Assembly: GCA_007449985.2 (NCBI GenBank)
Contig: VIIQ02000703.1
Span: 496,001-560,000, forward strand
DNA: 64,000 nt
Direction: 5' to 3'
Origin: Desmodesmus armatus
Taxonomy: Eukaryota > Chlorophyta > Chlorophyceae > Sphaeropleales > Scenedesmaceae
Below are positions 1 through 11,500 of the stretch, piece after piece. Each line of letters opens with the position of its first letter. Position 1 is the first letter of the stretch. The translations under genes and the position numbers were made by a program. The notes under the pieces are model-generated. The model did not search any database, was not told where the DNA came from, and saw only the letters and a program-made list of their open reading frames with translations.

Positions 1-720
1 GCAAACGCTGCCCGGGGTGTTTCCACTATGATGCGTGACGGCATCACGCAACCCTCAGCTGCAGGCAACGCAGCAACTGACGAACTCAACCCCAGGAGAA
101 CAGCCACAGCTGCAGGCCTTGGTTCAAACTTCGCGGCCCTCCACGCGCGCAGCACTAGTCAGCAGCAGCCGGGTGTTGAGCTGCCCCTGCCAGAGCGGCT
201 GCGAGCCTTCTATAGCGTGCCTATGTCGCCGTTGGAAGCCGCAGCAGCAGCACGCGACGCCGCTGCCGCGATAGCAGCCTGCTGTGCTCGCCGGGTGCAG
301 TGCGGCACTGCAGCGACCGGCGTCAGCTCGCCTGTGGATGTGCTGCAAGCCATCTACGGCAGGACAGCAAGCTACAGTGGTGCACCAACCTGGCAGCCGC
401 ACCAGTGGCTTGTGCAGGGGCAGGCTGTTCATCTGCTGCAGGAATCAGCGTCTGCGCCACTGCCACTGCAACTCCCAGAGCAGCAACAGGAGCAGCAGGT
501 TGAGGGAGCTTCACAGCAGCAGCAGCAGCAGCAGGGGCGGCGGCTGCAGCAGCCGCAGTTGCCAGAGGAGGGGCCGTTTGGATTAGCGGCAGCGGCAGTT
601 TCGGGTGCGGCCGTCATGAGCCCTGGTCAGGGGGTCAGCGGTGTGTCAATGCCGATGCATTCTTCGTGTGGGGATTTGTTCTTTCAGTGGCAGGACGAGG
701 GGGAAGAAGCACCGGAGTAG
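1..720 (+). CDS. Gln-rich protein, C-terminal part (earlier copy, 5' end outside window)
   Basis: The reading frame is open from base 1 and ends with TAG at 718-720. It is nearly identical to the last 728 bases of the Gln-rich gene ending at 33156, so it is the tail of another copy whose body lies left of the window. The visible 239 residues are rich in Ala and Gln, with runs of Gln near residues 160-180 and a conserved non-repetitive part (LPLPERLRAFYSVPMS; PVDVLQAIYGRTASY; WQPHQWLVQGQ). No known domain is recognised. Relative to the other copy it has substitutions and small in-frame changes in the Gln tracts, and no frameshift, so it may be functional. Its presence here shows that the cluster continues to the left. 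Confidence 0.75.
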   Translation, partial: ANAARGVSTMMRDGITQPSAAGNAATDELNPRRTATAAGLGSNFAALHARSTSQQQPGVELPLPERLRAFYSVPMSPLEAAAAARDAAAAIAACCARRVQCGTAATGVSSPVDVLQAIYGRTASYSGAPTWQPHQWLVQGQAVHLLQESASAPLPLQLPEQQQEQQVEGASQQQQQQQGRRLQQPQLPEEGPFGLAAAAVSGAAVMSPGQGVSGVSMPMHSSCGDLFFQWQDEGEEAPE

Positions 721-3524
721 AACATGCACGTGCAAGCAGTGTTGCTTTGAACTCTACAAACATACAGTTCGCCGCTGGCACTGTTTGTTATGTGCCATGC
801 TGTGGCAGCTATTGATGCCTATGCACGTGTTGTTTTGCAGGGCACACACCAAAGCAGACTGTGCAGCTGCATTACGGTTCTGCAGGCATGGAAGGGAAGG
901 GTAATTGACTGCCACGCAGTGCAGTCCTTGTGCCCGTGGCGGTGTTTTTTGGCCAGGTCTGCGAGCTTCGAATAGCAGCAGGGAGTGCATTTGTGCTGGG
1001 ACATTTGTCATCATTGCTTATGTGTGTTACACTCGTTGCTGTCGGTTGTCACACTTGTCGGTCACACTTATATGGTGACATTTCAAGAACGCTGACATAG
1101 GTGTGGCCAGCTGGGGCAGACTGGTGTCACTGCCAAGGGGGCATGCTGCAGCAGACGTCATGCATGTATTGGGTATGGGTTAGTGGCTGATGCGAGTGCT
1201 TGATGAAAAGTGCTTGACTCAACTTTTGAAAAGTGCTTGCGTACATTGTGTCGCGTGTTGCACGGTGCAGGTTCCTCTCATGTGCTTGAGGCATGGTAGT
1301 TCCCCGCTGGCAGCACCACTGCACTGGGTGTCAAATGCAATGCTTTGATGTGTGCAGGGATAATTGGATAGAATGGCCTGCTTGATGTTTGGCTGTGTGG
1401 ATGTTGGCCCTTCGCATGTGCAGGTTTCTTCTTTTTTTCTGTGGTGGCTTCAGCTCGTGCGGCCTGTTGTTTGAGAGGTCGGATGCTGTGAATGCAAACT
1501 GCGTGACCCTTGGTCTCGCCCTGTTCCTACAGTCACATGCGCTTACTAAGCTGAGTGGCTTATGTTTAGAGAATGCTCCTGGCTCCTGTTGTGCGGCCTA
1601 GTGAGCCACAGACTTGGTTGGGGCCGGCATGGCCGTGGATTTTGATTATTGCGCCACGCGCTGACTCAGCATGTTTCAAACATGCATGCAATGAGTCATT
1701 GCCATGTGTATGATGTGTGCATGTGGGAAGCCAGCTGGCCACCCCGCCTTGCTGTTAATGCATTGCGGGTATGTTTCTCATGGTGCATGCCCTGCATGTC
1801 GTGCCGCATGGGGGGAATGCGGGTGGACTTCCCTTCTTTCAGGCGCTTGCGGTGCGTCTTAGCAGTCCGCGTGGGCGCTTTTTTCAGTGTTTGCCGCACA
1901 TCATGGGGTGGGCGTCAAGGAGGAAGGCACCGGTCAGAACGGGCGCACAGCCGTCCCCTGAAAATCAACAGCAGCACTGTTTGGGGTGCTTTGTCGGGGT
2001 GCTATGGCACCGGTACCCCCAGGACCTGTCAGTTTGTTTGGGCATTGTTTGAGGCCTTGCTGGCCTGCCCATGATCCACCGCTTGCCCCTGCTCTGGGAC
2101 AAGATTTTTGTGTTTGCTTTTTGTCTTTGCTTGAAGAAAGACATGTTTGGCGGTGCATACACTAAAGAGTATGTAGTCGTATGGTGTGGTTGGTGTGGTT
2201 GATGGTGATGCCACACACACAGTGTGTGAGTGTACCCATATGCTACAAGGCCATCACGATGGCTTTCGCTGGTGGTTTTGTGTTATTCAAACTTTGCAGC
2301 TGTAGTTGTCACAACTGGGCCAGCTGTGCTATTGATATGCAGCACCACATGCCGGCCCCATCAGCAAGGATATCTGAACCATTTCGAATTTGCAAGCTGG
2401 TGTTGCGCCAGCAGATCTATAGAGGAGGTGTCACGGCAGGTTGTGGCGGAGGGGTTTTCACGGCGGATGCACACCATTCATACGGCGTGACAGAGGGGTG
2501 GTGCCAGTGCTCGGATAAGCTCTGGCTGAGCAGCTGCCTGCAGCACTGCCTGCAGCTATTTTCTTTTTTTTGGGCTGTCTGCAGCTATCGGCTGTGACCC
2601 AGGCCTTCAGGGCCACCGGGTGGCATATCGTTGGCGGTGAAGAAGTGCTCCCCTGCTGTGCATTTTGCACACCCATGTTGCGATGTCCTGACTGTCTTGT
2701 TGGTGCATGGTCTGCTATATCTGGAGCTGCAGCGCTGTGCCATTCGTGTTGCCATCTTTTTTTCTTCCCATGTTGGCACTTGATCCAACGTTAGCAGTTC
2801 TGACTACTTTGATCTGGAAATCATGTTCAGTCTTGCACTCTGTGGGGCCCTCTGCAGCTTGAGCCACAGCTTAACCAGGACATTCTTGGTCCTGGTCAAC
2901 CTATGTCGATTGGCTGCTTCATAGGCTCATTTCAAGCGCTGGCCGGTCTGCTGGAGCCCCAGCAACACTGGCAATGGAGGGAGCTGGGCCCCTTAACGGT
3001 TTAGGCAAGATCCTCAGATCCCCAGCAGTCTGAAGAGCAGTCAGCACCCCCCCCCCAGTGTTTCAAGGTTCTTCGTGGCCTATGCTGTCGACGAGGGTGG
3101 TAGATGTTATACACAGCAGTGGGGCAGCCTCGCGACTATTGCTCTGGTATCGCTGGCTGCTATCGTCTTGCGACTGTTGACTATCGTAGCATCATAGTAT
3201 GTTTTGCCTGGCACCGTTTGTGGGCTACTTGCTCAGGTCTGGGTTGACTCTGAGACGCTGTTGACTTGTTGCGCTGAAAGGAGAAAGGCTGACTGGGCCA
3301 CCTTCAGCAAGAAACTTGAGGGGGCTGTTGGTGTGGTTGCTGGCCCAGTCTGGCACTTGTGAGTCCCATCTGCAGACGGGACTGAGCACCGGTGTGGGGA
3401 GTGTCACCAGGCACATGCTGCCTGTATGGTGGCACCACAGGACACCTTGTGAGCGGGGGCCAGCACCAACATGGGCGCTGGCCGGCTGTGAGGGTGGAAC
3501 TGCTGCTGCTGCACTGCATTATTG
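721..3524. other. Intergenic, left arm of the duplication
   Basis: No convincing gene is seen. The stretch is collinear with 33157-36020, with many small substitutions and indels, so it is simply the duplicated flank downstream of the Gln-rich gene. Short open frames in it are not conserved in frame between the two copies. One difference is that copy 2 holds about 465 extra bases (35560-36024) at the position equivalent to 3312. Confidence 0.6.
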
Positions 3525-3841
3525 CTGCTGCTGCAGTGGCTGTCTGCCCAGCAGGGCTTATAGTTGTATCCAGTATAGGTGCCTGGCACCACATATGCCA
3601 GGCACCGAGATGACTTGTCGACTGGAATCACTGCCTGGCTGTCCACATGCGTGACAGCCTAGGGTCCCAACAGGCTTGGACAGCCTTGAGAACTGCTTAC
3701 CTCAGCTTTGTCCCTTTGCTACTGCTGCAGTGGCTGCCTGCCCAGCAGGGAATAGAGTGCTTTCAGAAGCGGCGCCTGGCACCACATCTGCCAGGCACCG
3801 AGATGATTTGTCGACTAGAATTACGGCCCTGCTGTCCATAT

Positions 3842-6177
3842 ATGGGGGAGTATGTTACATGGACATTTTCGCCAAACAACAATGGCATTGCCCACCAGGA
3901 TCGAGCCAGGTGAACCTCATAAGTTGTCTCCCCTGCGGTGGTTTGCACCACCTACACCGGGTTGACCAAAGAAGGCAGAACCACCAGAATTGCAGCAAGT
4001 GCCAGCCATGCTAGGAACCTATTGTGTGCAGAGATGAGGGCAGGCAACTATACCAGTGTGGACACAAGAAACAGAACAAAGTCAGTCAAATACCCATAGT
4101 AAGGCCAAGCAAGCGTGCTCTGCGCACTTTCATTTTGTACAAAGTGTGTGCCAGGGCCGACTGTTCGGCATGTTGAAACACAGTAGCAACACAATCTTGG
4201 TCACCCAACTGGACTGAAGCCGGGTCAGCAAAGGCTGGGCAGGCGGTGCGCAGATCATCATACACGGGACATTCAAGAATGAAGTGCTTTAGATCTTCAA
4301 CATTGTTGCTGGTGCCAGTACGGGCCAGCACAGCAGCGCGGTTGGCCAGCGAAGCGTCCTGACCAGAGCACAAACGACAGATGCGATCCGCCCTTGGGAC
4401 AGACTCCCTACGCTTGCGACCCTGCTCAATTTCAAGATGTGCAGAGCCAACACGCAACTGCGCCAGGTTTTGTGCCAAGTTGAAAGACAAGCACAACTTC
4501 ATATGCGGGGCTGCATGGTCTCTAGAGAAAGGATCAAAGCCAGGGTCAAGAGGGTATACCCATGCATGGTGTGTAAGCCTGTGAATGCCGGCAGACGGTG
4601 CAGTGCGAGGGCTGCCTTCTGTAAGACCCTGCCACCTATCACGGAACAGGCCAGCCAAGGCAGCCTGCACAGCTGACTCCTGCCACCGCTGCTGCAACAC
4701 CCACTCCAAAGGCTGCTGCCGCCAGCTACTATCAAGGAGCTGCAAGCCAGACATAGTGTGCAACACACCATACGACCAGCAACGCTGACAGCCATCCAAG
4801 GCCAACATAACGTCCTCGCGCCACACACAACTGGCCAGTGACCTGGGCTCCTCATCACGCGAATCCGACAGCTTGGTCCACCACCGCGCAGCCAGGACTA
4901 CCCAGTGGTACATGACGGGAATGCGGTGCAGGTCCCGGTATAATACATCCTTGGCAACCCCTTTGATGGATCCTGTCATGATCCTCAGGAACGAGGTGTG
5001 CACACTCTCGGCTTGTGTGTCGTACGGTGCGGAGTGCAGGCGCTTCACAAACATTGCCGGGCCCCAGATATGCGACGCATATGACAACACAGGCTCGACC
5101 AAAATATCAAACATTCTGCACTTGATGTCAAACTGGGTGAGGCAAGCCCGACGACAGCGCGTCAGCATGGCATGCATGGCTTTGCTGCCGGAAACTGCCA
5201 GCGCGTCCGACGCCCCCAGAAGCCCCCGAGTGGCATGCACACGCACGCCCAGATACACGTACTCTGATTGCAGCGCAATTTCACGGCCCCGAAACACAAG
5301 GCGAAACCCTGCAGGCACCCTCAAGTGTTGCGGGCGGAAACACACGACACAAGTCTTGTGCGGCGCAAGGTTCACCTCCATATCAAACAATGTGCAGAAG
5401 ACATCAAGCACATCCACGATCTGCTGTATCTCGCAGGCCTCGAAGCTGAGCAACCCCACGTCGTCAGCATACATCACGTCAGGCACCTTAAGTCCACTCA
5501 GCACTGGCCCTGCCCCCGGCAACTTGAGCCTGATCAGGTAATGCAGCAACTCAATAAACAGGCCGAACAAGAGGGGGCTCAGCTCACTCCCCTGCTTTGT
5601 GCCAGACACTGTGGGGAAGGCGTCCCCAAGCTCCCCATTGACTGCCACCTGACAGCACACCCGATCAGACAACGCCACCAACATGTCCAGAAAGGGGCCA
5701 TGCACACCCAACTGTCGACATCGCTCCAACAACAGGTCCCTCCTAACCTTGTCAAAAGCCTTCTTAAAGTCCACAAAGACCACATACAAGCGACGGCGGC
5801 GATGCTGCGCCACACTGATCAGATGCTGCAGCGTGAAGATGGCATCTAGTGTGCCATGGCCCGGCCTAAAGCCACACTGGGTGGGAGCCCGAAGTGACAG
5901 GAGTGACGCCAACCGCTCAAAGCGCTGATTCAAGAAGCGATCCAACATGCGGGAAAAGACAGGTGACACAGAGATACCTCTGTACTGGTCCCGTACTGCC
6001 AGGGCAGCAGGGCTCAGCGACTTCGGCACGGGGACCAACTTGCTGGTGCGCATAACCTCCGGGACACAAGCATTAGAGAACATGGCCTGCAGCAACCACT
6101 GTGCACACTCAACAACGACAGGACAGGCCGGCAGAGGGTCACCACTCGAACCTGTATCACGGACAGGGGCAGCGGCC
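3842..6177 (-). mobile_element. 5'-truncated non-LTR retrotransposon (LINE)
   Basis: This minus-strand element carries a reverse transcriptase ORF and about 240 bp of 3' untranslated sequence ending in CATACTCCCCCA, with no poly(A) tail. The uninterrupted site is visible in the duplicate at 36770-36785. Comparison places the junctions after CTGTCCATAT on the left and before AGCGTTAGGG on the right. About 7 bp of target (GCTTGAC) is missing and no target duplication is seen. The coding frame is open right up to the 5' junction, so the 5' part, including any endonuclease, is missing. Three shorter copies of its 3' end lie at 31265-31400, 48855-49314 and 50732-50788. Confidence 0.85.
4086..6095 (-). 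CDS. LINE reverse transcriptase with C-terminal zinc finger (partial ORF2)
   Basis: The ORF is 669 codons from the first ATG and stays open upstream to about 6177, so this ATG is probably internal and the protein is N-terminally truncated. Reverse transcriptase blocks occur in order: QYRGISVSPVFSRMLD, QCGFRPGHGTLDA, FVDFKKAFDKVRRD (palm Asp), GTKQGSELSPLLF and the catalytic YADD in DVMYADDVGLL. A C-terminal CCHC-like finger follows (CRLC, then HFILEC about 30 residues on), typical of non-LTR retrotransposons. No apurinic or restriction-like endonuclease is present, so the clade cannot be assigned. It acts on its own RNA during target-primed insertion. The frame is undamaged, which suggests a recent insertion, but without the 5' part it should be unable to move autonomously. 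Confidence 0.9.
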   Translation of the reverse strand: MLQAMFSNACVPEVMRTSKLVPVPKSLSPAALAVRDQYRGISVSPVFSRMLDRFLNQRFERLASLLSLRAPTQCGFRPGHGTLDAIFTLQHLISVAQHRRRRLYVVFVDFKKAFDKVRRDLLLERCRQLGVHGPFLDMLVALSDRVCCQVAVNGELGDAFPTVSGTKQGSELSPLLFGLFIELLHYLIRLKLPGAGPVLSGLKVPDVMYADDVGLLSFEACEIQQIVDVLDVFCTLFDMEVNLAPHKTCVVCFRPQHLRVPAGFRLVFRGREIALQSEYVYLGVRVHATRGLLGASDALAVSGSKAMHAMLTRCRRACLTQFDIKCRMFDILVEPVLSYASHIWGPAMFVKRLHSAPYDTQAESVHTSFLRIMTGSIKGVAKDVLYRDLHRIPVMYHWVVLAARWWTKLSDSRDEEPRSLASCVWREDVMLALDGCQRCWSYGVLHTMSGLQLLDSSWRQQPLEWVLQQRWQESAVQAALAGLFRDRWQGLTEGSPRTAPSAGIHRLTHHAWVYPLDPGFDPFSRDHAAPHMKLCLSFNLAQNLAQLRVGSAHLEIEQGRKRRESVPRADRICRLCSGQDASLANRAAVLARTGTSNNVEDLKHFILECPVYDDLRTACPAFADPASVQLGDQDCVATVFQHAEQSALAHTLYKMKVRRARLLGLTMGI

Positions 6178-6410
6178 AGCGTTAGGGCCTGACATGTTTG
6201 GAATGCCTTGAGACCTGCTTACCTCAGCTACTGTTGCTGTGGCTGTCTGCCCAGCAGGGAATAGTTGTTCTCAGTATAGACGCCTGGCTCTACATCTGCC
6301 AGGCACCAAGAGTATCTGTCGACTGGGCTCTCCACCATGCTGTCCACATGATTGACAGCGTAGGGCCCTGACTCCAACTTGAAGGCAGTGCCTTGAGACC
6401 TGCTTACCTC

Positions 6411-8578
6411 AGCTCTGTCCCCTTGCGAAAAAAATGGATTGCAAATGACTTTTGCCAGAGTCTACTAGAGGGGGCTGCTGGTGATTGCCAGGCTTGGCAG
6501 TTGCGCGTGTGCTAGTTTGGGTGGGTAGGGCCTCAGGTCCTTGTGATCCGGTGAGGGCTAGGTCTAGTTTGGGCACTGGCAAGCTTCGGGTGGTTTTGCT
6601 GTCGTGGCCACTTGCGCAGCAGTGTCGTGGGCGATCAGCTGTCACTGTCGAGTACAGATACAACACAGCCGTTGAGAGCAGGGTTTACCCTCAGAAAGGC
6701 AGGAGTGATTCACTCCCCTAGCCGCCATGCACCAGGGCAGACCGTTGAGTGGGTCTCCTTTTTGCTGTCCCGTTTGCTCTCAGCATTTGTTGTCAGCGGC
6801 ATCCTGAGGGCTGTGACCAAGTGTGTGCATTGTCATTGTCAGGCCCACCATGGGAGCTTGATAGGCACTCTGAGAAATAGCAGCTCCCTAGGGAGAGTGC
6901 TGCACATGTAAGTGGGTGTATGCTTCGACGTCATGAACCCGTATTGTGACGACAGTACATGGGCAGTGTGATGCAGCGGCAGTTTCAAGTCTCCTTGCAA
7001 GCTCTTTTCAAGCATCCATAACTCAACACCCACGCTGCGGCAGCACAAAAAGGGACCCAGACCTATGTTGAGCGCAAACACTCACAAGCAGGCATAATGC
7101 ACCGCTGCCAGTGTAGCACAACGCCAGTAGCATCAGCATAGATTCGACAGCACCAGCATAAATTAGGCGGCACCAGCATAACCTTTGGCGGCATCAGCAC
7201 GAACCCGACGGCGAGTCAGCCCAAGTTTGGCGGCATCAGCTTCATTTCGACGGCATCAGCACCAACTTGGCGGCATGATCATCAGCTTGGCGGAATCAGC
7301 ATGAACGATGGCGGCTGCACACCAACAATGAGGGCCCACAGCTGCTAGGACGAATCAGGCCGCGCCTCAAATGCGCCCAGCACCCGCAAGTGATAAACAA
7401 GGCTTCATACCTGTGAACTTCGCCATGCGCACTGTGTTGCGCAACACAACTGTGACTACGAACACTGTTACTCCTGGCGCAGGGCCCCTGCGGTCACACC
7501 TGTCACAGTGTGACTAAGAACACTGAACCACTACCACAGCACTGACCCAGATGCCTCCAGCACGCGGACAGAGGTCAATGACGACATTTTTCAACCAACC
7601 TTTCGGAAGGAGGATCCTCCAATATCAAGAACATCAGCGAGTGATCAGGCCATGAACACTACCACGGCTCAGCAGCAATGCGATGGCGGGGGGCAGGGGG
7701 GCGGAGGTGCAATCCCCTGGCATCCGCACTGCAAGCCACTACTTTGCATGTTGGCAGCAGACCATGCTGTTGCATCTTGATCGGGCCGACCAAGCCCAAT
7801 CTAAACAGCTGCTGCCAGCAGCCAAACACACAGAACATGCTCCCACTTTAGCACACACATGCACACCCTCACACTCGCCAATCAAGTACGATGCAGCTGC
7901 ACAACAGATCATGACTACTCAGCCCTACTAGGGCCAGTGAAATTGTCCGCATTCCGGACTAGAGGGAGAAGCGAGTGTGGTAGAGTTGGCACTGGTGACA
8001 GAGACAGATACAGCGCACCAGCCCGCCAGGTCATGGATTCTGGTGCTGCTGTTGCACAGCAGGGGCAACAAAGGATGCATCCACGTGGATGGTGCACACA
8101 CTACCCTGAAACCAACATTTTCAGCTCCAGTCCCCAACACAAGGGGTGAGACACAGGGATGCAATGGAAAATATGCTGCAGGTCACTGCATTTGTTGTGC
8201 ATGCCAGGGTGCAGGCCGTATCCGTCCCGTCAGCTCGCCGAACCTCTCAGCAATTGAGTGTTTTATAGGTGAATCAATCGTGGATCGCCAATCCATACCC
8301 CGCAATACACAAGGTAAGGTGGCGGTGGCCTGTGCATCCATTGAAGGTTGAGTGGATGCTGACAAGCCGTCAAGACGAGTGCAGGACAAGCCACCGTGCT
8401 ATGATGCGCAGCAGCAGCAGCGGGTGCAGGGTGTGTAGCAGCTGCTGAGCAGCATCAGGGCGTTTCAGGCTGCGCTGCCGCTGTTGCTGTTGCTGCAGCT
8501 GCCAGTGCCTGAAGGCCCGCCTTGATGCCACGCAGCTGCAGCGGCCAGTGCAGGGTGTGTGCCCGCTACTGAGCAGCA
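6411..8578. other. Intergenic between repeat array and PGK copy 1
   Basis: No gene is supported. It is collinear in patches with 37200-41959 and holds the minisatellite described separately. Bases 8405-8710 contain a two-fold degenerate repeat of a CTGCAGCTGCCAGTGCCTGA segment that overlaps the PGK 3' end, which explains the 16-residue longer Ala-rich C-terminus of PGK copy 1. Confidence 0.55.
7110..7320. repeat. Minisatellite, ~27-bp unit with GGCGGCATCAGCA core
   Basis: About eight degenerate units share the core TTGGCGGCATCAGCA with variable spacers. The duplicate at 39735-39810 keeps only two or three units, so the array has expanded or contracted since the duplication. No coding frame is supported. 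Confidence 0.7.
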
Positions 8579-11500
8579 TCAGGGCGACGGCGTCTCAGGC
8601 TGCACCGCTCCTGCCGGTGCTGCCACCACTGTCGCTGTCGCTGGTGCTGCCGCTTGCGCTCGCGCTGTTGCTGCAGCTGCCAGTGCCTGAATGCCAGGCA
8701 GCAGCGACCCTCGAATCAGCTCTAGGCCTGCCCCTCCTCCTGTGCTGATGTAGCTGATCTGTGGGGCAGGCTGCAGCTGCTTCAGGGCTGACACACTGTC
8801 ACCACCTGCTCAGCACAGCACAGCACAGCACAGCGTAAGGTAGCATTTGTCATTTCCCTGAAATCACCGGAGGGGTTGGGGGCCAACACATACAGACACT
8901 GCTGATCTGTTGATGAGCTGGGGGGTGGATCTCGAGTTCAGTCATAGAGGCCCCAAGCCGCCTTGTTGGTCAAGGCACCAGAACACAAGCGAGGACGCAT
9001 GCGCGTGTCGATGTGCCACACCCTTATTGACCACTGACAGCTATGCTGCCACAGGGCAAAGCTGTTGATCAAGCTGCTGATCCCTGCAGATTCAGCTGAT
9101 TAGCAGGATAGCGGGTGTGCCCGACTGGATTCATCCATGCCCATGCACTAGGTTCATTCATTTGAATCCATGCTTTTGTTGATGTCACTATATCCTGCAC
9201 TAGAAGCCGACCGACCACAGCAATCGACCTCACACAAAAGTAGACATTCCTGCTCACGGCTCTCAAAGCACCCGACCCCCCACATCCGACCCCGACCCAG
9301 CTCAACCCACCTCCGACAACAGTGGATGCGCCCGCTTCTGTCGCCCGCCCCATCGCCCTCGCAATAGCATGCGTGCCGGCGGCAAAGCCAGGCACCTCAA
9401 ACCTGCCCATCGGGCCGTTCCAGAAGAGCGTCTTGCAGCCCTGGATTGCGTCACTGAACAGCTGCGCTGTCTTGGGACCGATGTCCAACCCAAAGCAGCC
9501 TGCATCACCAAAACACACAGGGCATGTCAAGTTGTGATTGGCACTTCTGTGTGATTCACTCACACTTCATCGCAATTGTATTTCTTCCATGCCATCTGTA
9601 CTTCCTTCCAGGCACAGCGCAGCAGACAACACTTGCTAGGGCCTACCTTCAGGCACACAGGGGCAATCCTGGCTGCAGCAGCCTACGACCACAGGCACCG
9701 TGCAGCAGCCGACATCATCATCCAGGTTGCGTGCCACCACAAGGTCTACAGGCAGCACCAGCTGCACCCCACGCTCCTTGGCCAACTGACGCATCTTGTT
9801 GCAGGGCTGCAGGGGCGGGGTGGGGTGGGGTGAGGTTGGGGTGGGGTGAGGCAAGGGCGACAGCAGTGGGTGAAGTAACTTGGGGCGCAGTGGGACGGGA
9901 TGAGGATGCATGAGGCAGGGGGTGTGGGTGTCAGCACCAGGGTTTTGGTGGCTGTTTGCTCCTTGGCCAGCTAGCGCATCTTGTTGCAGGGCTGCAGGGG
10001 CAGCAACAATAAGGAAGCAAAAGGCACACAGGGTGTGCCGGGTGGGTCGCGGGCAAGCACAAATATGTGGAGTGAGGCAGCATGACGTCTCCGATGGGAC
10101 ACTGGGTTCAGTTGTGCTGTGATCGCGCAAAACCCTTGTGGAACCTGTCTTCCTCTTCCTGCCCAGCCTAGGCCCCCTCTCATGTAATGTACTGTGTGCT
10201 GTGCCACTTACCTCTAGCCACTCCTCTTCAATCTGTGTCCTGCCCACCGCCACACCCGCAGCTGCTAGGAATGTGAATGCCATTACCGTATATTGTACAC
10301 TGTGTACTGTTATGAGCTGTGTGCTGTACTGTGAACTGTGCAACATACCTCAAGCCACTCCTCTTCGATCTGTGTCCTGCCCACCGCCACACCCGCAGCT
10401 GCCAGGAAGGTGAATGCCATGCGGCCCCCAATGCACAGCACATCCGCTTTGTGCAGCAATGAGTGCAGCACTTTGATCTTGTCCTTCACTTTGACACCAC
10501 CGATCACCACACCAAACGGCCTGTCAGCAGCAGCGGCGGCACCAGTGGAAGGCGATGCAACAGCAGTAACAGGGGAACGCGACAGCAGCAGTGGGAGATG
10601 CAGCAGCAGGAGACGCCGCAGAGCCAACGCAGTGGCAGGCAAGAGACACAACCAGCACCCAGAAGGCCTGAGAGGGTGTGCAGAAACAAGCTGGGTGTTG
10701 ATCTGCGGGTCATGTGATGTACTGCTGATTGTACTTGATGAATAAGGTCTGGGGTTTAATTTGAGGCCAGTCCCGTGGCTGCACTGCATGCACACCACGG
10801 GCTGTTGCTGGATGCTTGCATCATGCGGGTTGATGTGTTTGTGTTTTGCTTCAAGTGCAGCATCGTGAATATCAGTCAGCCGCACACGATAGCAATGAAG
10901 GTGCCCTAGTACCGCATCATGCCGTGCTCCCTGCCTGGTGATGTGAGGAGTATGCGAGGACGCACCTGTTGGGTGAGTCGCATGTGTTGTGAAGGTAGCG
11001 CAGCTCAGCACGCATCAGCAGCCCAGGATAGCATGCAGGCATGTACTGCAACACACCCTGTAGTGGACACGGGGCGGCAACAGGCAACATGAGAAGTTGG
11101 CAGTGCCTGAGTTTCATTAGCAGGCCCGGGGTAGCACGCTGTTACGGCAGCACTGCGCGCTGACATGGGGTGTGCCACAGCCTGTGTCGGACCCAAGCAA
11201 GCACACCCAAAAGGCAACATCAGCAGTTGGTAGTGCATGTGGGGCTATGGCGCACCAGCTGGCAGCATGCATGACTGTGACTCAACTTCTTTGGAGACTG
11301 CTAGTGTTGCACAGGCACAATTACAGTTGCAGTATTTGGCACGGCAGAGCTGTTCAACCCACAAGCGAGCCAGGGGCTCATGGGGGAATACACACAGACA
11401 CAAAGGGCTCAAGGCGGTGGTGAAACCTGTCAACGGACACCATTGATCATGCCCCTAATTGCCTTGCCAACTGAGCTGAGCTGCTGGCCGCAGAATAACA

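Larger units (their letters stand above)
3525..6410. repeat. Tandem array of ~193-bp units, copy 1, split by a LINE
   Basis: About four degenerate units of 180-206 bp lie at 3525-3841 and 6178-6410. Each contains CCTTGAGACCTGCTTACCTC, a CTGCTGCAGTGGCTGTCTGC segment and a short inverted repeat GCCTGGCA-n7-TGCCAGGC that can form an 8-bp hairpin. The array is interrupted by the LINE at 3842-6177. The paralogous array at 36230-37200 has about five units and no LINE. No coding function is seen. Confidence 0.75.

Noticed and set aside
4086..6095. Bacterial retron or group II intron reverse transcriptase
   Set aside because: The order of blocks, the long thumb region and the C-terminal CCHC finger fit a eukaryotic LINE; no intron RNA structure flanks it.
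8196..8360. Possible small RNA gene before PGK copy 1
   Set aside because: No cloverleaf, box elements or conserved structure could be found in it or its counterpart.
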